A stretch of 64,000 nt of DNA from the NCBI RefSeq assembly GCF_016595245.1, contig NZ_JAENHM010000007.1:62001-126000 (forward strand). The letters run 5' to 3'. How positions within the stretch are numbered: the first letter of the stretch is position 1; every line of letters starts with the position of its first letter. The DNA comes from Azospirillum endophyticum. Its GTDB lineage: Bacteria; Pseudomonadota; Alphaproteobacteria; Azospirillales; Azospirillaceae. Of this stretch, positions 1 through 9,966 are shown piece after piece. The notes under the pieces are model-generated. The model saw only the letters and a program-made list of their open reading frames with translations, did no database searches and was not told the DNA's origin. Position numbers and translations under genes: made by a program.

Positions 1-545
1 CCCGCGCGCTGGAGGTTCTCCGCCTTCCCGAGGGCCTGGACGCCTCCCGCAACCGGACCGCGGCTCCCAAGCCGAAGTTCCAGCCCAACGTCATCAAGGG
101 CGATTTCGCCTTCGCCGGCCGCGACACCGCTCCGCCCGCCCCGACTCCCGCCGCCGCGAACGAGACGGTGCAGCTTCCGCTCTATGGCCGCATCGCCGCC
201 GGCACGCCCATCGAGGCGCTGCGCGACAACAGCGCCTTCGTCGACGTTCCCGCCTCCATGCTGACCGGTGGCGACCATTATGCTCTGGAGGTTTCCGGCG
301 ACTCGATGATCGAAGCCGGTATCCTCGACCACGACACCATCGTCATCCAACGCTGCGATGCGGCGGAGAACGGCACCATCGTCGTCGCTCTCGTGGATGA
401 AGGCGAAGTGACGCTGAAACGCCTGCGTCGCAAGGGCAACACCATCGCTCTGGAACCCGCCAACGCCGCCTACGAAACGCGCATCTTCGGCGCCGATCGC
501 GTCCGGGTGCAGGGCAAGCTGGTCGGTCTGGTCCGCAAGTACTGA
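1..545 (+). CDS. lexA: LexA repressor, C-terminal part (5' end outside window)
   Basis: SOS-response repressor that undergoes RecA-stimulated self-cleavage. The frame is open from the first base, so only the C-terminal ~180 residues are present (first full codon at position 3). A proline/alanine-rich linker leads into the peptidase S24 domain: the Ala-Gly cleavage site is in RIAAGTP, the nucleophilic serine in SGDSMIEAG, and the general-base lysine in EVTLKRL. The DNA-binding wing-helix domain lies to the left of the window. The gene converges on the comEC-like gene with a gap of under 50 bases. The GTG at 168 is internal and not the real start. Confidence 0.95.
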   Translation, partial: RALEVLRLPEGLDASRNRTAAPKPKFQPNVIKGDFAFAGRDTAPPAPTPAAANETVQLPLYGRIAAGTPIEALRDNSAFVDVPASMLTGGDHYALEVSGDSMIEAGILDHDTIVIQRCDAAENGTIVVALVDEGEVTLKRLRRKGNTIALEPANAAYETRIFGADRVRVQGKLVGLVRKY

Positions 546-593
546 CCCCATGTCCGGGCTGGGGGGCGGAGTGGAGGGCAAGCGCGCCGACTC

Positions 594-2747
594 CTACCGC
601 CCCCCGGTCCAGGGCCGGTCTCCCCTCAGTCCCCGCACCGTTTCCAGCCGTACCCCATCCGTCGTGACGGTCAGCGTGTGTGCGCCCTCATGCCGCAGCG
701 TCCACCGGTCGACCACCCACTCCGCCCGGCACCCCCGCGCCACCGCTGCCGTCAGCACCACGTCCGCCGTCCCGCAATCCTCGTCCAGCGCGTCCGGCAA
801 GCGCGGCAGGGCGACCGTCTTTCCGCGCACGCGATACAGGCATCCGAGGGCATCGCAACTCAGCGACCGTTCCCCCTCGCTCCATCCTCCCGCCGCCGGC
901 CAGGGCTCCGCCGCCGTCCGCTCGCCGTCCCGCTCGCGCCAGGTCTCGGTCAGCCGGCCGCCCCCCTTGCCCGAGGCGCTGAGCCGCCCGTCCGGCGTCC
1001 TGACCGCCATCACCGTCCCGTCGCCGGACACCAGCACGTCCGGCCTCGCCGCCAGCATCGGCGACGCGAGCCCCGCCAGGATGGGCAGCACTCCCACCCA
1101 GCGCCACCGCCGCGTCCACACGCACAGCCAGAGTCCGCCCAGCACCAGCGCCGCGAACCCCTCCCCCGGCATCGCCGGCACGGTCAGCGAAGCCCAGGGC
1201 AGGCGACCGAAGAATTCCGCGGTCCAGATCACCGCCCTGTCGCCCCAGTTCATGGCGATCACCGCCGGAGCCTCGAACCCGAACGGCAGCAGCGCATAGG
1301 CGATCAGGCTCCACGGCATGACCCAGAAGGAGGTGATGGGAATGGCGATCAGGTTCGACAGCACGCCGTAGAAGGCGATCTGCTGGAAATGGAAGAGCGA
1401 GAAGGGCAAGGTCGCCAGCGTCGCCACCACGCTGGTCAGCAGGATCCCGCCGACATAGAACAGCCCGCGCAAGACCCATCCCGCATCGCGCCGCCATTCC
1501 GCCAGCCTGCGGCTTCCGCGTTCGAACGCGGCGATCAGCGACACCACCGCGGCGAACGACATCTGGAAGCTCGGCCCCAGCATTCCTTCCGGGTCCATGG
1601 CGATGGTGACCAGCCCGGCGAAGGCGACCAGCCGCATGCTCAGGGGATGGCGGTCCAGCATGATCGCCCCCATCACCATGCCGGTCATCAGCACCGACCG
1701 CACCGTCGGCAACGGCGCCCCGACCAGCATCGTGTAGGCGAGCGCCGACAGGATGCCGAACAGCGCCGCGATCTTCTTGATCGGCCAACGCAGGGCGATA
1801 TAGGGCACGGCGGCCAGCATGGCCCGCACCACATAGAACAGGATGCCCGCGGCGATGCCCACATGCAGGCCGGAGATCGACAGCAGATGCGCCAGGCCGC
1901 TGTTGCGGAAGTCGTCCAGCGTCGATTCCGGAATGCCGAACTCCTCGCCGTTCAGCAGGGCGGTGGTGACGCTGGCTTCCACCGGGTCGCCGATCGCCGC
2001 CGCGACCCGCTCGGCGATGGCCCCGCGCGCCCGTTCGAAGGCGATGGTGACCATGCTCCACCCCGTTACCGGCGCCGCCTCCACCTGCTCGGCGGCCCCC
2101 GTGGCGAATCCGGTGGCGCCGAGCCCCATGAACCAGGCCCGCCGCTGGAAGTCGAAGGCTCCGGGTTCGGCCGGCGCCTGGGGCGGCAGCAACGTCGCCC
2201 GCAGCCGGACCACCGATCCGGGAGCCGGAGCCGGGTGCCGGTCCGACAGTCGGATCCGAAGCGCCGCCGGCGTCCGCTCCGGCGGCAGCCGGCTGACCGT
2301 CGGCTCGCGCAGCGTGATGCGCGTCGCTCCCGGACGCCGCTCCACCGCCATCACCCGTCCGGTAACGGTCGCCCCTGCGATGCTGCGGGTCAGGATCGGC
2401 GCCGCCATCCGGGCCGTATGCGCCTGCGCCACCAGGAACCCGGCCGCTGCCGTCAGCAGCGTCAACACCAAGCCGGCAAGCGCGAACCATCGCCGCACCG
2501 CCAGCAGCAGGCCCGCACATCCGGCCAGTGCCGCCGCTCCGATCCACCACGCGGGCTCCTGCCGCAGGTCGAAATACAGCGATACCCCCGCTCCGAAGGC
2601 AACAGGCAGCCACAGCACCCAGCGCTCCCCCTCGGCCTCCGCCACTGCCGCGAGTCGCCTTCGCGTGCGCACCAGCAGGCCCCGCCAGCGTCCGTCGATC
2701 GCCGGGGGATCGTCCGACTCCTCCTCGGGCCAGCCTGCGGCCGTCAC
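594..2747 (-). CDS. ComEC/Rec2-family competence channel protein
   Basis: Polytopic inner-membrane protein of the ComEC/Rec2 family, which forms the channel for single-stranded DNA uptake in transformable bacteria. The 717-residue product has an N-terminal hydrophobic region with a DUF4131-like soluble part, then the competence domain with the family motif around LAHLLSISGLHVGIAAG (about residues 285-300) and many membrane helices. The C-terminal ~150 residues lack an obvious metallo-beta-lactamase HxHxDH motif, as is common in alphaproteobacterial members. The start is a GTG at 2747, divergent from gltX. Whether this organism is naturally transformable cannot be told from one gene; the protein may serve another transport role. 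Confidence 0.85.
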   Translation of the reverse strand: MTAAGWPEEESDDPPAIDGRWRGLLVRTRRRLAAVAEAEGERWVLWLPVAFGAGVSLYFDLRQEPAWWIGAAALAGCAGLLLAVRRWFALAGLVLTLLTAAAGFLVAQAHTARMAAPILTRSIAGATVTGRVMAVERRPGATRITLREPTVSRLPPERTPAALRIRLSDRHPAPAPGSVVRLRATLLPPQAPAEPGAFDFQRRAWFMGLGATGFATGAAEQVEAAPVTGWSMVTIAFERARGAIAERVAAAIGDPVEASVTTALLNGEEFGIPESTLDDFRNSGLAHLLSISGLHVGIAAGILFYVVRAMLAAVPYIALRWPIKKIAALFGILSALAYTMLVGAPLPTVRSVLMTGMVMGAIMLDRHPLSMRLVAFAGLVTIAMDPEGMLGPSFQMSFAAVVSLIAAFERGSRRLAEWRRDAGWVLRGLFYVGGILLTSVVATLATLPFSLFHFQQIAFYGVLSNLIAIPITSFWVMPWSLIAYALLPFGFEAPAVIAMNWGDRAVIWTAEFFGRLPWASLTVPAMPGEGFAALVLGGLWLCVWTRRWRWVGVLPILAGLASPMLAARPDVLVSGDGTVMAVRTPDGRLSASGKGGGRLTETWRERDGERTAAEPWPAAGGWSEGERSLSCDALGCLYRVRGKTVALPRLPDALDEDCGTADVVLTAAVARGCRAEWVVDRWTLRHEGAHTLTVTTDGVRLETVRGLRGDRPWTGGR

Positions 2748-2816
2748 CGGTAACGGATTCCCGCCGCAGCAATGCCGCCCGCGTACCTCTCAACAACCGT
2801 CCATGCGCGCATCGCA

Positions 2817-2846
2817 TTGCCTCCAAGCCGGGGGGCTGTGTTAAAC
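2817..2846 (+). promoter_or_regulatory. Candidate sigma70-type promoter of gltX
   Basis: TTGCCT (2817-2822) and TTAAAC (2841-2846) are separated by 18 bases and lie about 58 bases before the gltX ATG, in the gap between the divergent comEC-like gene and gltX. The -10 box is a weak match, so this is a tentative assignment. Confidence 0.4.
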
Positions 2847-2903
2847 CTCGGTGTCGAACCACCGGCGCATCATACCAGCGCCGAACCGGAAATTGAGAGA
2901 CCG

Positions 2904-4310
2904 ATGACCGTCGTCACCCGCTTCGCTCCGTCGCCGACCGGCTTTCTGCACATCGGCGGTGGCCGCACCGCCCTGTTCAACTGGCTGTACGCCCGCAACA
3001 CCGGCGGCAAGTTCCTGCTGCGGATCGAAGACACCGACCGGCAACGCTCGACCCAGGCGGCGGTGGACGCCATCATCGACGGACTGCAGTGGCTGGGCCT
3101 GGATTGGGACGGCGACGGCGTGAGCCAGTTCGAGCGCAAGGACCGCCATGCCGAGGTGGCCCACCAGATGATCGCCGCTGGCAAGGCCTACCGCTGCTAT
3201 TGCAGTCCGGAAGAGCTGGAGGAGATGCGCGCCGCCCAGAAGGCCGCCGGACAGCCGATGCGCTATGACGGCCGCTGGCGCGACCGTCCCGAGTCCGACG
3301 CCCCTGCCGGCGTGGCGCCGGTGATCCGGTTGAAGGCGCCGCAGGAAGGCCAGACCGTCCTGAACGACCTCGTCCAGGGCGAGGTGACGGTGCAGAACGC
3401 CCAACTCGACGACCTGATCCTGCTGCGCGCCGACGGCACGCCCACCTATCTGTTGGCCGTGGTGGTGGACGACCACGACATGGGCGTCACCCATGTGATC
3501 CGCGGCGACGACCATCTGACCAACACCTTCCGCCAGATCCAGATCTTCAACTCGATGGGCTGGGACCTGCCGCGCTTCGGCCATATCCCGCTGATCCACG
3601 GCCCCGACGGCGCCAAGCTGTCCAAGCGGCATGGCGCACTCGGCGTCGATGCGTATCGGGACATGGGCTACCTGCCGGAAGCGGTTCGCAATTACCTGCT
3701 GCGGCTCGGCTGGTCGCACGGCGACGACGAGATCATCTCGACCGAACAGGCGATCGAGTGGTTCAACCTGGAGAGCATCGGCCGCTCGCCGTCGCGCTTC
3801 GATTTCGCCAAGCTGGAGAATCTCAACGCCCACTACATGCGGCTGGCCGACGATTCCCGACTGCTCGACCTGGCCGCGCCGCGGTTGGAGGCGGAACTCG
3901 GCCGCGCCCTGACCGACGCCGAGCGCGACCTTCTGACGCGGGCGATGAACGGGCTGAAGCAGCGTGCCCGCACGGTGGTCGATCTGGCGCAGAGCGCACG
4001 TTTCTACGTGGCGCCGCAGCCGCTCAGCTATGATGAGAAGGCATCCGCCCTGCTGGACGAAAGGGGCCGCGGGCTGTTGAAGGAACTGGCGGCAGCCTTC
4101 GCCGCAGAGACCGACTTCACCGCGGCGGCTCTGGAGGCACAGGTCCGCGGCTTCGCCGAGGCGCGGGGCGAGAAGCTGGGCAAGGTGGCGCAACCGCTGC
4201 GCGCGGCGCTGACCGGGTCGACGGTGTCGCCGCCGATCTTCGAGGTGGCTGAACTGCTGGGTCGGGAAGCGACGCTTTCTCGCATCCGCGATGCAGCGGG
4301 TGCAGCATGA
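2904..4310 (+). CDS. gltX: Glutamyl-tRNA synthetase
   Basis: Class I aminoacyl-tRNA synthetase charging tRNA-Glu in the cytoplasm; in alphaproteobacteria GltX often also mischarges tRNA-Gln for GatCAB. The 468-residue protein starts [19 protein letters not shown], with the HIGH-type motif HIGG at residues 16-19 and the KMSKS-type motif KLSKR near residue 240, followed by the helical anticodon-binding region. The reading frame stays open 44 codons upstream, but the family start and a GAGAG-type ribosome site just before 2904 fix the ATG there. It precedes gltA on the same strand but is separated from it by a good promoter. Confidence 0.96.
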   Translation: MTVVTRFAPSPTGFLHIGGGRTALFNWLYARNTGGKFLLRIEDTDRQRSTQAAVDAIIDGLQWLGLDWDGDGVSQFERKDRHAEVAHQMIAAGKAYRCYCSPEELEEMRAAQKAAGQPMRYDGRWRDRPESDAPAGVAPVIRLKAPQEGQTVLNDLVQGEVTVQNAQLDDLILLRADGTPTYLLAVVVDDHDMGVTHVIRGDDHLTNTFRQIQIFNSMGWDLPRFGHIPLIHGPDGAKLSKRHGALGVDAYRDMGYLPEAVRNYLLRLGWSHGDDEIISTEQAIEWFNLESIGRSPSRFDFAKLENLNAHYMRLADDSRLLDLAAPRLEAELGRALTDAERDLLTRAMNGLKQRARTVVDLAQSARFYVAPQPLSYDEKASALLDERGRGLLKELAAAFAAETDFTAAALEAQVRGFAEARGEKLGKVAQPLRAALTGSTVSPPIFEVAELLGREATLSRIRDAAGAA

Positions 4311-4326
4311 TGGTCATTTCCGTGCG

Positions 4327-4355
4327 TTGCCATCAGGCAGCCATGGAACTATGCT
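4327..4355 (+). promoter_or_regulatory. Sigma70-type promoter of gltA
   Basis: TTGCCA (4327-4332) and TATGCT (4350-4355) are separated by exactly 17 bases and lie 55 bases upstream of the gltA ATG. The match to the -35/-10 pattern is good, so gltA is probably transcribed separately from gltX. Confidence 0.65.
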
Positions 4356-4410
4356 GCGCCGACGAAAAAAGGGCGCCAAGCCCGACCCTCAACGATAAGG
4401 ACGTGCCGAG

Positions 4411-5724
4411 ATGACCCAGATTGAGGACGGCAAGGATACCGTAACCCTCATCGACAATAAGACGGGCAAGCAGGTCACGATGCCGATCATGCACGGCAGC
4501 GTCGGGCCGAGCGTGATCGACATCCGCAAGCTCTACGCCGAGACCGGCTATTTCACCTACGATCCGGGCTTCACCTCCACCGGCAGCTGCGAGTCGGGCA
4601 TCACCTACATCGATGGCGACGAGGGTGTTCTGCTGCACCGCGGCTACGCCATCGACGAGCTGGCCGAGCATTCGACCTTCCCGGAAGTCTGCTTCCTCCT
4701 GCTCAACAATCATCTGCCGACCGCGGTCGAGCGCACGGAATTCGAGAACATCCTGCGCCGTCACTCGATGGTGCATGAGCAGCTGACCAAGTTCTACAGC
4801 GGCTTCCGCCGTGACGCCCACCCGATGGCGATCATGTGCGGCGTCGTCGGCGCCCTGTCGGCCTTCTACCACGACTCGCTGGACATCAACGATCCGACCG
4901 CGCGCAAGATCGCCGCGCACCGCCTGATCGCCAAGATGCCGACGATCGCTGCGATGGCCTACAAGTACTCGACCGGCCAGCCCTTCATGTATCCGCGCAA
5001 CGACCTGTCCTACGCGGAGAACTTCCTCTACATGACCTTCGGCACGCCCTGCGAGCCGTTCAAGGTCAACCCGATCCTGTCCAAGGCGATGGACAAGATC
5101 TTCATCCTGCACGCCGACCACGAGCAGAACGCTTCGACCTCGACCGTCCGCCTCGCCGGTTCGTCGGGTGCCAACCCGTTCGCCTGCATCGCCGCCGGCA
5201 TCGCCTCGCTGTGGGGTCCGGCCCATGGCGGTGCGAACGAGGCCGTGCTGAAGATGCTGGAGGAGATCGGCTCGGTCGAGCGCATCCCCGAGTTCGTCCG
5301 CCGCGCCAAGGACAAGAACGACAACTTCCGCCTGATGGGCTTCGGCCACCGGGTCTACAAGAACTACGACCCGCGCGCCCAGGTCATGCGCCAGACCTGC
5401 CACGAGGTTCTCGGCGAGCTCGGCATCAAGGACGAGCCGCTGCTGGACATCGCGATGGAACTGGAGAAGATCGCCCTGTCGGACGAGTACTTCATCGAGA
5501 AGAAGCTCTATCCGAATGTCGATTTCTATTCGGGCATCATCCTGAAGGCGATGGGCTTCCCGACCAGCATGTTCACCGTGCTGTTCGCGCTGGCCCGCAC
5601 CGTCGGCTGGATCAGCCAGTGGAAGGAGATGATCGAGGACCCGGTGCAGAAGATCGGCCGTCCGCGTCAGCTCTACACCGGCGACGTCAAGCGGCCGTTC
5701 GTGCCGCTGGCCGAGCGTGGCTAA
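4411..5724 (+). CDS. gltA: Citrate synthase, type II
   Basis: Condenses acetyl-CoA and oxaloacetate to citrate, the entry step of the TCA cycle. The 437-residue product has the length and motifs of the proteobacterial hexameric type: [14 protein letters not shown] (about residue 233), GPAHGGAN with a catalytic His near 272, [12 protein letters not shown] with a second catalytic His near 312, and the catalytic Asp in VDFYSG near 370. An AAGGA ribosome site lies at 4397-4401, nine bases before the ATG. The gene ends just before a perfect inverted repeat. Confidence 0.98.
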   Translation: MTQIEDGKDTVTLIDNKTGKQVTMPIMHGSVGPSVIDIRKLYAETGYFTYDPGFTSTGSCESGITYIDGDEGVLLHRGYAIDELAEHSTFPEVCFLLLNNHLPTAVERTEFENILRRHSMVHEQLTKFYSGFRRDAHPMAIMCGVVGALSAFYHDSLDINDPTARKIAAHRLIAKMPTIAAMAYKYSTGQPFMYPRNDLSYAENFLYMTFGTPCEPFKVNPILSKAMDKIFILHADHEQNASTSTVRLAGSSGANPFACIAAGIASLWGPAHGGANEAVLKMLEEIGSVERIPEFVRRAKDKNDNFRLMGFGHRVYKNYDPRAQVMRQTCHEVLGELGIKDEPLLDIAMELEKIALSDEYFIEKKLYPNVDFYSGIILKAMGFPTSMFTVLFALARTVGWISQWKEMIEDPVQKIGRPRQLYTGDVKRPFVPLAERG

Positions 5725-5746
5725 CCGGCCCACAGCCCATATCGGA

Positions 5747-5920
5747 ATGGGCGGCTCCAACGGAGCCGCCCAGGACCCGACTGCGTACATCGTTCCGGCC
5801 CGGCGGGTGCGTCTGCGCCCGCCGGCCAACGACAACCGGGCACCGCTTGGCTGGCGGGTCCGCCGGATGATCGTTTACCTGCTCATCCTGGCCCTGGTTG
5901 CCGGAATCGTCTTCATCTGA
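5747..5920 (+). CDS. Possible small single-pass membrane protein
   Basis: A 57-residue frame (67 residues if it starts at the GTG at 5717, which overlaps the end of gltA). The N-terminal half is polar with RRVRLRPPANDNRAP, followed by WRVRRM and a C-terminal hydrophobic stretch IVYLLILALVAGIVFI that reads as one membrane helix preceded by arginines, suggesting a tail-anchored inner-membrane peptide. No family is recognised. The start region coincides with the gltA terminator-like hairpin, so the true start and whether it is translated are uncertain. Confidence 0.45.
   Translation: MGGSNGAAQDPTAYIVPARRVRLRPPANDNRAPLGWRVRRMIVYLLILALVAGIVFI
5749..5771 (+). terminator. Terminator-like hairpin after gltA
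   Basis: A perfect 10-bp inverted repeat, GGGCGGCTCC / GGAGCCGCCC with a 3-base loop, lies 25 bases past the gltA stop. There is no T-run after it, so it may be a factor-dependent terminator or an RNA 3'-end stabiliser rather than a classic intrinsic terminator. Confidence 0.55.
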
Positions 5921-5929
5921 GGCGACGGT

Positions 5930-6328
5930 TCAGCTTTCACTTTCCAAAGCGAATCCTTCGTCGATCCAGCCCGCCACGCCGCCGATCATCAGCTTGACCG
6001 GCCGCCCGATCCGCGCCAAACGCAGGCCCGCGCGATCCGCCCCGTTGCAGTGCGGACCGGCGCAATAGACCACGAACAGCGTTCCCTCCGGCCATTCCGC
6101 CATGCGTCTCTCCGTGATCTTGCCATGCGGCAGATGCAACGCCCCCGGCACATGCCCTCTTGCGTAGGCCGCCGGTCCGCGGACATCCAGCAGGACAAAA
6201 TCCGGTGCCTCGGACTTCAGGGACTCACACACGTCCCAGCAATCGGTCTCCAGCGACAACCGGCCGGCAAAATGGATCGCCGCCTCCATGGACGGCGCCG
6301 CGGGAATTTCGGTAACGAGACTGGCCAT
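5930..6328 (-). CDS. Rhodanese-like domain protein
   Basis: Single-domain rhodanese (about 132 residues) likely carrying sulfur as a persulfide on its active-site cysteine. The conserved features are LLDVRGPAAYARGHVPGALHLPHG in the middle and the active loop YCAGPHCNGADRA around residue 90, where the first Cys is the expected nucleophile. The loop ends ...CNGA rather than the usual ...R[TS]G form, so the substrate is unknown. It is divergent from the FtrA-like regulator, which suggests control by that regulator. The ATG at 6328 is used as start. Confidence 0.85.
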   Translation of the reverse strand: MASLVTEIPAAPSMEAAIHFAGRLSLETDCWDVCESLKSEAPDFVLLDVRGPAAYARGHVPGALHLPHGKITERRMAEWPEGTLFVVYCAGPHCNGADRAGLRLARIGRPVKLMIGGVAGWIDEGFALESES

Positions 6329-6428
6329 AGGATCCTCTCGGCAATCGCCTGACTGGGGGAGATGGCCTTATCATCCCCGTCGCACGTTCGGCTGGAAAGT
6401 GGCATGACTGCCAGCTATCGTACAGTTC

Positions 6429-7421
6429 ATGCCAAAAGCCTCGTCCCCGCTGGCCGTCGCTCTCGCCTATGACGGCCTTTGTACCTTCGAGTTCGGCGTC
6501 GCCGTCGAGGTGTTTGGCTTGCCGCGCCCGGAACTCGGACCGGATTGGTATCGCTTCGCCGTGGCGGCACTCGATGCCGGTCCGCTGCGTGCCATGGGAG
6601 GCATTCGGATCGAAGCAGACGGCGGGCTCGACCTGCTCGACCAAGCCGACGTCATCGTCGTTCCCGGCTGGCGCGGCGCAAGCGAGCCGGTCCCCGATCC
6701 CCTGATCGACGCGCTGCGGCTAGCGGAAGCCCGCGGCGCACGCATCCTGTCGATCTGCTCCGGCGCCTTCGTACTCGCGGCCGCCGGACTTCTGAGCGGT
6801 CGCCGCGCGACCACGCATTGGCGATATGCTGCGACGCTGGGGAAGCTCTATCCGGATATACGAGTGGTTCCGGACGTGCTGTATGTGGACGAGGGCAATA
6901 TCCTGACCTCGGCCGGCAGTGCGGCCGGCATCGATCTCTGCCTGCATCTCGTCCGCCGGGACTTCGGACCGGAAGCGGCGAACAGCGTCGCACGCCGCTT
7001 GGTGGTCCAGCCCCACCGTGAGGGCGGGCAGGCCCAGTTCATCGAAACCCCGGTCCCCGTCGCCCGCGAAGGCGCCCGTCTGGCCCCGCTGCTCGACCAC
7101 CTGCGCCAGACGCTGTCGGAGAACCATAGCCTGTCGAGCATGGCGTCCCGAGCCGGCATGAGCCTGCGAACCTTCCTTCGCCGCTTCCAGTCGATGACCG
7201 GCACCACCCCCGGGGACTGGCTGCTGATGGAACGGTTGTCACGAGCCCGCGACCTGCTGGAATGCAGCAGCCTCCCGGTGGAGGAGGTGGCGACCCGGGT
7301 CGGCTTCGGATCCGCCGCCACCCTGCGGCACCATTTCCGCCTGCGGTTGGGATTGAGCCCGGCAAACTATCGGGCACGCTTCCGTCGCGTGGCGGCGGAG
7401 GAGCCTGAGAAAATAAAATGA
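6429..7421 (+). CDS. GlxA/FtrA-type AraC-family transcriptional regulator
   Basis: A 330-residue two-domain regulator. Residues ~8-190 form a DJ-1/PfpI-like class I amidotransferase fold with the nucleophile-elbow sequence ILSICSGAFVLAAAGLLSG; residues ~220-325 form an AraC double helix-turn-helix with LRTFLRRFQSMTGTTPGDWL and the second HTH VEEVATRVGFGSAATLRHHFR. The N-terminus VALAYDGLCTFEFGVAVEVFGLPRPE closely resembles FtrA. It probably regulates itself and the divergent rhodanese gene through the 100-base gap between them. The ligand cannot be told from sequence. Confidence 0.88.
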   Translation: MPKASSPLAVALAYDGLCTFEFGVAVEVFGLPRPELGPDWYRFAVAALDAGPLRAMGGIRIEADGGLDLLDQADVIVVPGWRGASEPVPDPLIDALRLAEARGARILSICSGAFVLAAAGLLSGRRATTHWRYAATLGKLYPDIRVVPDVLYVDEGNILTSAGSAAGIDLCLHLVRRDFGPEAANSVARRLVVQPHREGGQAQFIETPVPVAREGARLAPLLDHLRQTLSENHSLSSMASRAGMSLRTFLRRFQSMTGTTPGDWLLMERLSRARDLLECSSLPVEEVATRVGFGSAATLRHHFRLRLGLSPANYRARFRRVAAEEPEKIK

Positions 7422-7475
7422 GGCGCAGCCGATACCGGCCACGCCCCAGTCGAAGACCGGTAGGTCAGCGAAACT

Positions 7476-7871
7476 CTACTTCCGCTCGATCAATTCGACC
7501 TTGTAACCGTCGGGATCTTCGATGAAGGCGATGACGGTGGTGCCATGCTTCATCGGGCCGGGAGGACGCGGGATCTTGACGCCTTCGGACGCCAATTTTT
7601 CGCAAGTGCCGTAGATGTCCGGGACGCCGAGCGCGATGTGGCCATAGGCGGTTCCGATCTCGTACGGCTCCTTCTGATCCCAGTTGTGGGTCAGTTCCAG
7701 AACGGCCGTGTCGGACTCCTCCCCGTAACCGACGAACGCGAGGGTGAAGCGACCGCCTTCATAGTCGTTGCGGCGCAGGAGCTTCATGCCGAGCAGCCGG
7801 GTGTAGAAGTCCAGCGACTTCTCCAGATCCAGCACGCGCAGCATCGTGTGCAACAGTCGGAATTCGCTCAT
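7476..7871 (-). CDS. gloA: Lactoylglutathione lyase (glyoxalase I)
   Basis: Converts the methylglyoxal-glutathione hemithioacetal to S-lactoylglutathione. The 131-residue vicinal-oxygen-chelate protein begins [29 protein letters not shown], with metal-ligand His in the first strand, Glu in AVLELTHNW, His in YGHIALGV and Glu in YKVELIERK. Its ATG overlaps the lpxB stop by four bases (ATGA), so it is the last gene of the lipid A operon here and probably translationally coupled to lpxB, although its role is unrelated. Confidence 0.94.
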   Translation of the reverse strand: MSEFRLLHTMLRVLDLEKSLDFYTRLLGMKLLRRNDYEGGRFTLAFVGYGEESDTAVLELTHNWDQKEPYEIGTAYGHIALGVPDIYGTCEKLASEGVKIPRPPGPMKHGTTVIAFIEDPDGYKVELIERK

Positions 7872-9100
7872 GGTTTCTGTTCTCCCGTTCCAGGTTCGCC
7901 CTTTTGGGAGCAGTTCGCTCGCTTCTCCGTGACGACATCGAGGATGGTGCGGGCAGCGCGTTCGCTGGGCGGCGTATCGCCCTGCCCCAGCCAGCGGGCG
8001 ACCTCGGCGACGCCGTCGATCTGCTCCTGACGCGCCGTGGAGTCATCCAGCAGGCGGCCAAGTTCGGCCGCCAGTCTATCCGGTCGGCAATCCTGCTGCA
8101 GCAGTTCCGGCACCAGCATGTCATCGCGCATCAGGTTGACGAGGTTGACATACTTCACCCGGATCAGACGGCGATAGAGTGCGACCGTGATCGGGTTCAG
8201 CCGGTAGGCGATGACCGTCGGCAACCGCGCGAGCGCCAGTTCCAGCGCAACGGTGCCCGATGCCGCAAGTGCGACCTCCGCCGCAGCGAAAGCGTCGTAT
8301 TTTTCCGTGTCGCCTTCCACCATGACGGTTCGAACCGGCCAATCGGCGATGGCAGCCGCAACCCGGTCGCGCACCGTTGCCACCGTCGGCACCACGACAA
8401 TCAGATTCGGATGAGAGGGGCGCAGCAGGTCGAGAGTCGCGCGGAAGTCGGGCAACAAGCGCGACACCTCGCCTTTTCGACTGCCGGGAAGCACGGCCAC
8501 GATGCGGTCGGTCGCAGCGATCCCATGACGCAGGCGGAAGCCAGCACCGTCCCCCTGTCCAGCGCCGCCCTCGACGACCGAATGGCCGACGAAGGTGCAG
8601 GCAAGCCCTTCCTTCTCGAAGTAGGGCGGCTCGAAGGGAAGCACCGCAAGCAGGTGATCGTAGATGGCCGCGTATTTGGCGGCACGTTTCGGCTTCCAGG
8701 CCCAAACGGTCGGCGCGACGTAGTGAATCAAGGGGATGGCGGGATCCGCCGCGCGCACCTTCTTCGCCACGCGCACCGTGAAGCCGGGGGAGTCGATACC
8801 GACCACCGCATCGGGGCGCACATGTATGATCTCCGCCACCGTTTGATCGATGCGGCGAATCAGGTTCGGCAGGTGGGGCAGCAGTTCGAAAATCCCGAAC
8901 AGCGTCAGCTCGGCCATGGGAAAGAGGCTGACGAGCCCCTCCGCCATCATCCGTTCGCCGCCGATACCGACGAAGCGCACCCGGCCGCCGGTCAACCGCT
9001 TCGCAGCCGCCATCAGCCGTGCCCCAAGGGCGTCGCCGGACGGCTCGCCGGCGATCAGGAACAGGGTCGGACCATTTTCCGCCATGGCAGGACCATTCAT
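7868..9100 (-). CDS. lpxB: Lipid-A-disaccharide synthase
   Basis: Glycosyltransferase (GT19) joining lipid X and UDP-2,3-diacylglucosamine to form the lipid A disaccharide at the inner membrane. The 410-residue product has the family N-terminus [19 protein letters not shown], the [14 protein letters not shown] block and the LPGSRKGEV block. The start at 9100 overlaps the lpxI stop by four bases. The last ~20 residues, rich in charged residues, extend beyond the usual end of the family. Confidence 0.96.
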   Translation of the reverse strand: MNGPAMAENGPTLFLIAGEPSGDALGARLMAAAKRLTGGRVRFVGIGGERMMAEGLVSLFPMAELTLFGIFELLPHLPNLIRRIDQTVAEIIHVRPDAVVGIDSPGFTVRVAKKVRAADPAIPLIHYVAPTVWAWKPKRAAKYAAIYDHLLAVLPFEPPYFEKEGLACTFVGHSVVEGGAGQGDGAGFRLRHGIAATDRIVAVLPGSRKGEVSRLLPDFRATLDLLRPSHPNLIVVVPTVATVRDRVAAAIADWPVRTVMVEGDTEKYDAFAAAEVALAASGTVALELALARLPTVIAYRLNPITVALYRRLIRVKYVNLVNLMRDDMLVPELLQQDCRPDRLAAELGRLLDDSTARQEQIDGVAEVARWLGQGDTPPSERAARTILDVVTEKRANCSQKGEPGTGEQKP

Positions 9101-9954
9101 GGCGGGATCTCGATACCGACGACAAACAGGCCGAGGCGGTCCGCCGCCTCCGCCACTCCCGGACGGTCGATCAACAGGCTGCCGCCCGCCTCGACCGCGA
9201 TGCCGCGCAACCCGGCGGCGGCGGCCCGTTCCACCGTGGTGACGCCCATAGCCGGCAGGTCGATGCGGCGATCCTGTTTAGGCTTCTTCACTTTGACCAG
9301 CACCCCGCCGGGACCCGGCCGCGCCAGACCGGCACAGCGTTCGAGCATGGCGTCGGTACCTTCGATCGCCTCGACCGCCAGAACGATTCCCTGCTGAACC
9401 ACCGCACCCTGACCGACATCGAGCGTACCCATGGTCCGGGCGACCGCGACCGCCCGCGCGATGTCGCGCTCGGCTTCGGCGTCCGGAGCGAAGCGGCCGA
9501 CCGGACCCGCGACGGTCAGCAGGTCCTTCAGCAGATCATGCAGCCCGACGACGCGAAATCCGTCCTCTTCGACTTCGCGGACCACGGCACGAAGCAAGCC
9601 GTCATCACCCAGCGCGCGGGTACCGACGCGGGCGAGGAAACGCGCGGTACGCCAGTCCGGCATGAGTTCGGTGAAGGAAGGGCGTTTCACCGGGCCGGCC
9701 AACACGACCTCTCCCACCCCCTCGTCATGCAGGCGGCGCAGGATCGTCCCGGCGGCACCGAAGCGGCTCCAGATATGGGGCAGCCCGGCGACGGTCTCGG
9801 GATCAGTGTGTCCGTCGAAGGCGACGATGAAGACCTCACGCCCCTGCCCGCACACAGCGCTGGCGATGCGGGCAGGAAGCGTCCCGCCGCCAGCCAGGAT
9901 CGCCAGCTTCGGCCCCGCGGGCCTGGATGTGACTGCCTGTGAAGTATCGGCCAT
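9097..9954 (-). CDS. lpxI: UDP-2,3-diacylglucosamine diphosphatase LpxI
   Basis: Hydrolyses UDP-2,3-diacylglucosamine to lipid X, the step done by the unrelated LpxH in enterobacteria. The 285-residue protein is of the former DUF1009 family: N-terminal KLAILAGGGTLPARIA and the C-terminal part with GTDAMLERCAGLARPGPGGVLVKVKKPKQD followed by DLPAMGVTTVERA. It lies between lpxA and lpxB in the same direction with a 12-base gap and an ATGA overlap, fitting one lipid A operon. The ATG at 9954 is the start. Confidence 0.95.
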   Translation of the reverse strand: MADTSQAVTSRPAGPKLAILAGGGTLPARIASAVCGQGREVFIVAFDGHTDPETVAGLPHIWSRFGAAGTILRRLHDEGVGEVVLAGPVKRPSFTELMPDWRTARFLARVGTRALGDDGLLRAVVREVEEDGFRVVGLHDLLKDLLTVAGPVGRFAPDAEAERDIARAVAVARTMGTLDVGQGAVVQQGIVLAVEAIEGTDAMLERCAGLARPGPGGVLVKVKKPKQDRRIDLPAMGVTTVERAAAAGLRGIAVEAGGSLLIDRPGVAEAADRLGLFVVGIEIPP

Positions 9955-9966
9955 CGGCCGGTCGCC

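Noticed and set aside
678-2753. A 691-residue open frame on the plus strand opposite the comEC-like gene
   Set aside because: It is an antisense shadow caused by high GC content; its sequence is Arg/Gln/His-rich low complexity with no family match, and the minus-strand frame has clear ComEC motifs.
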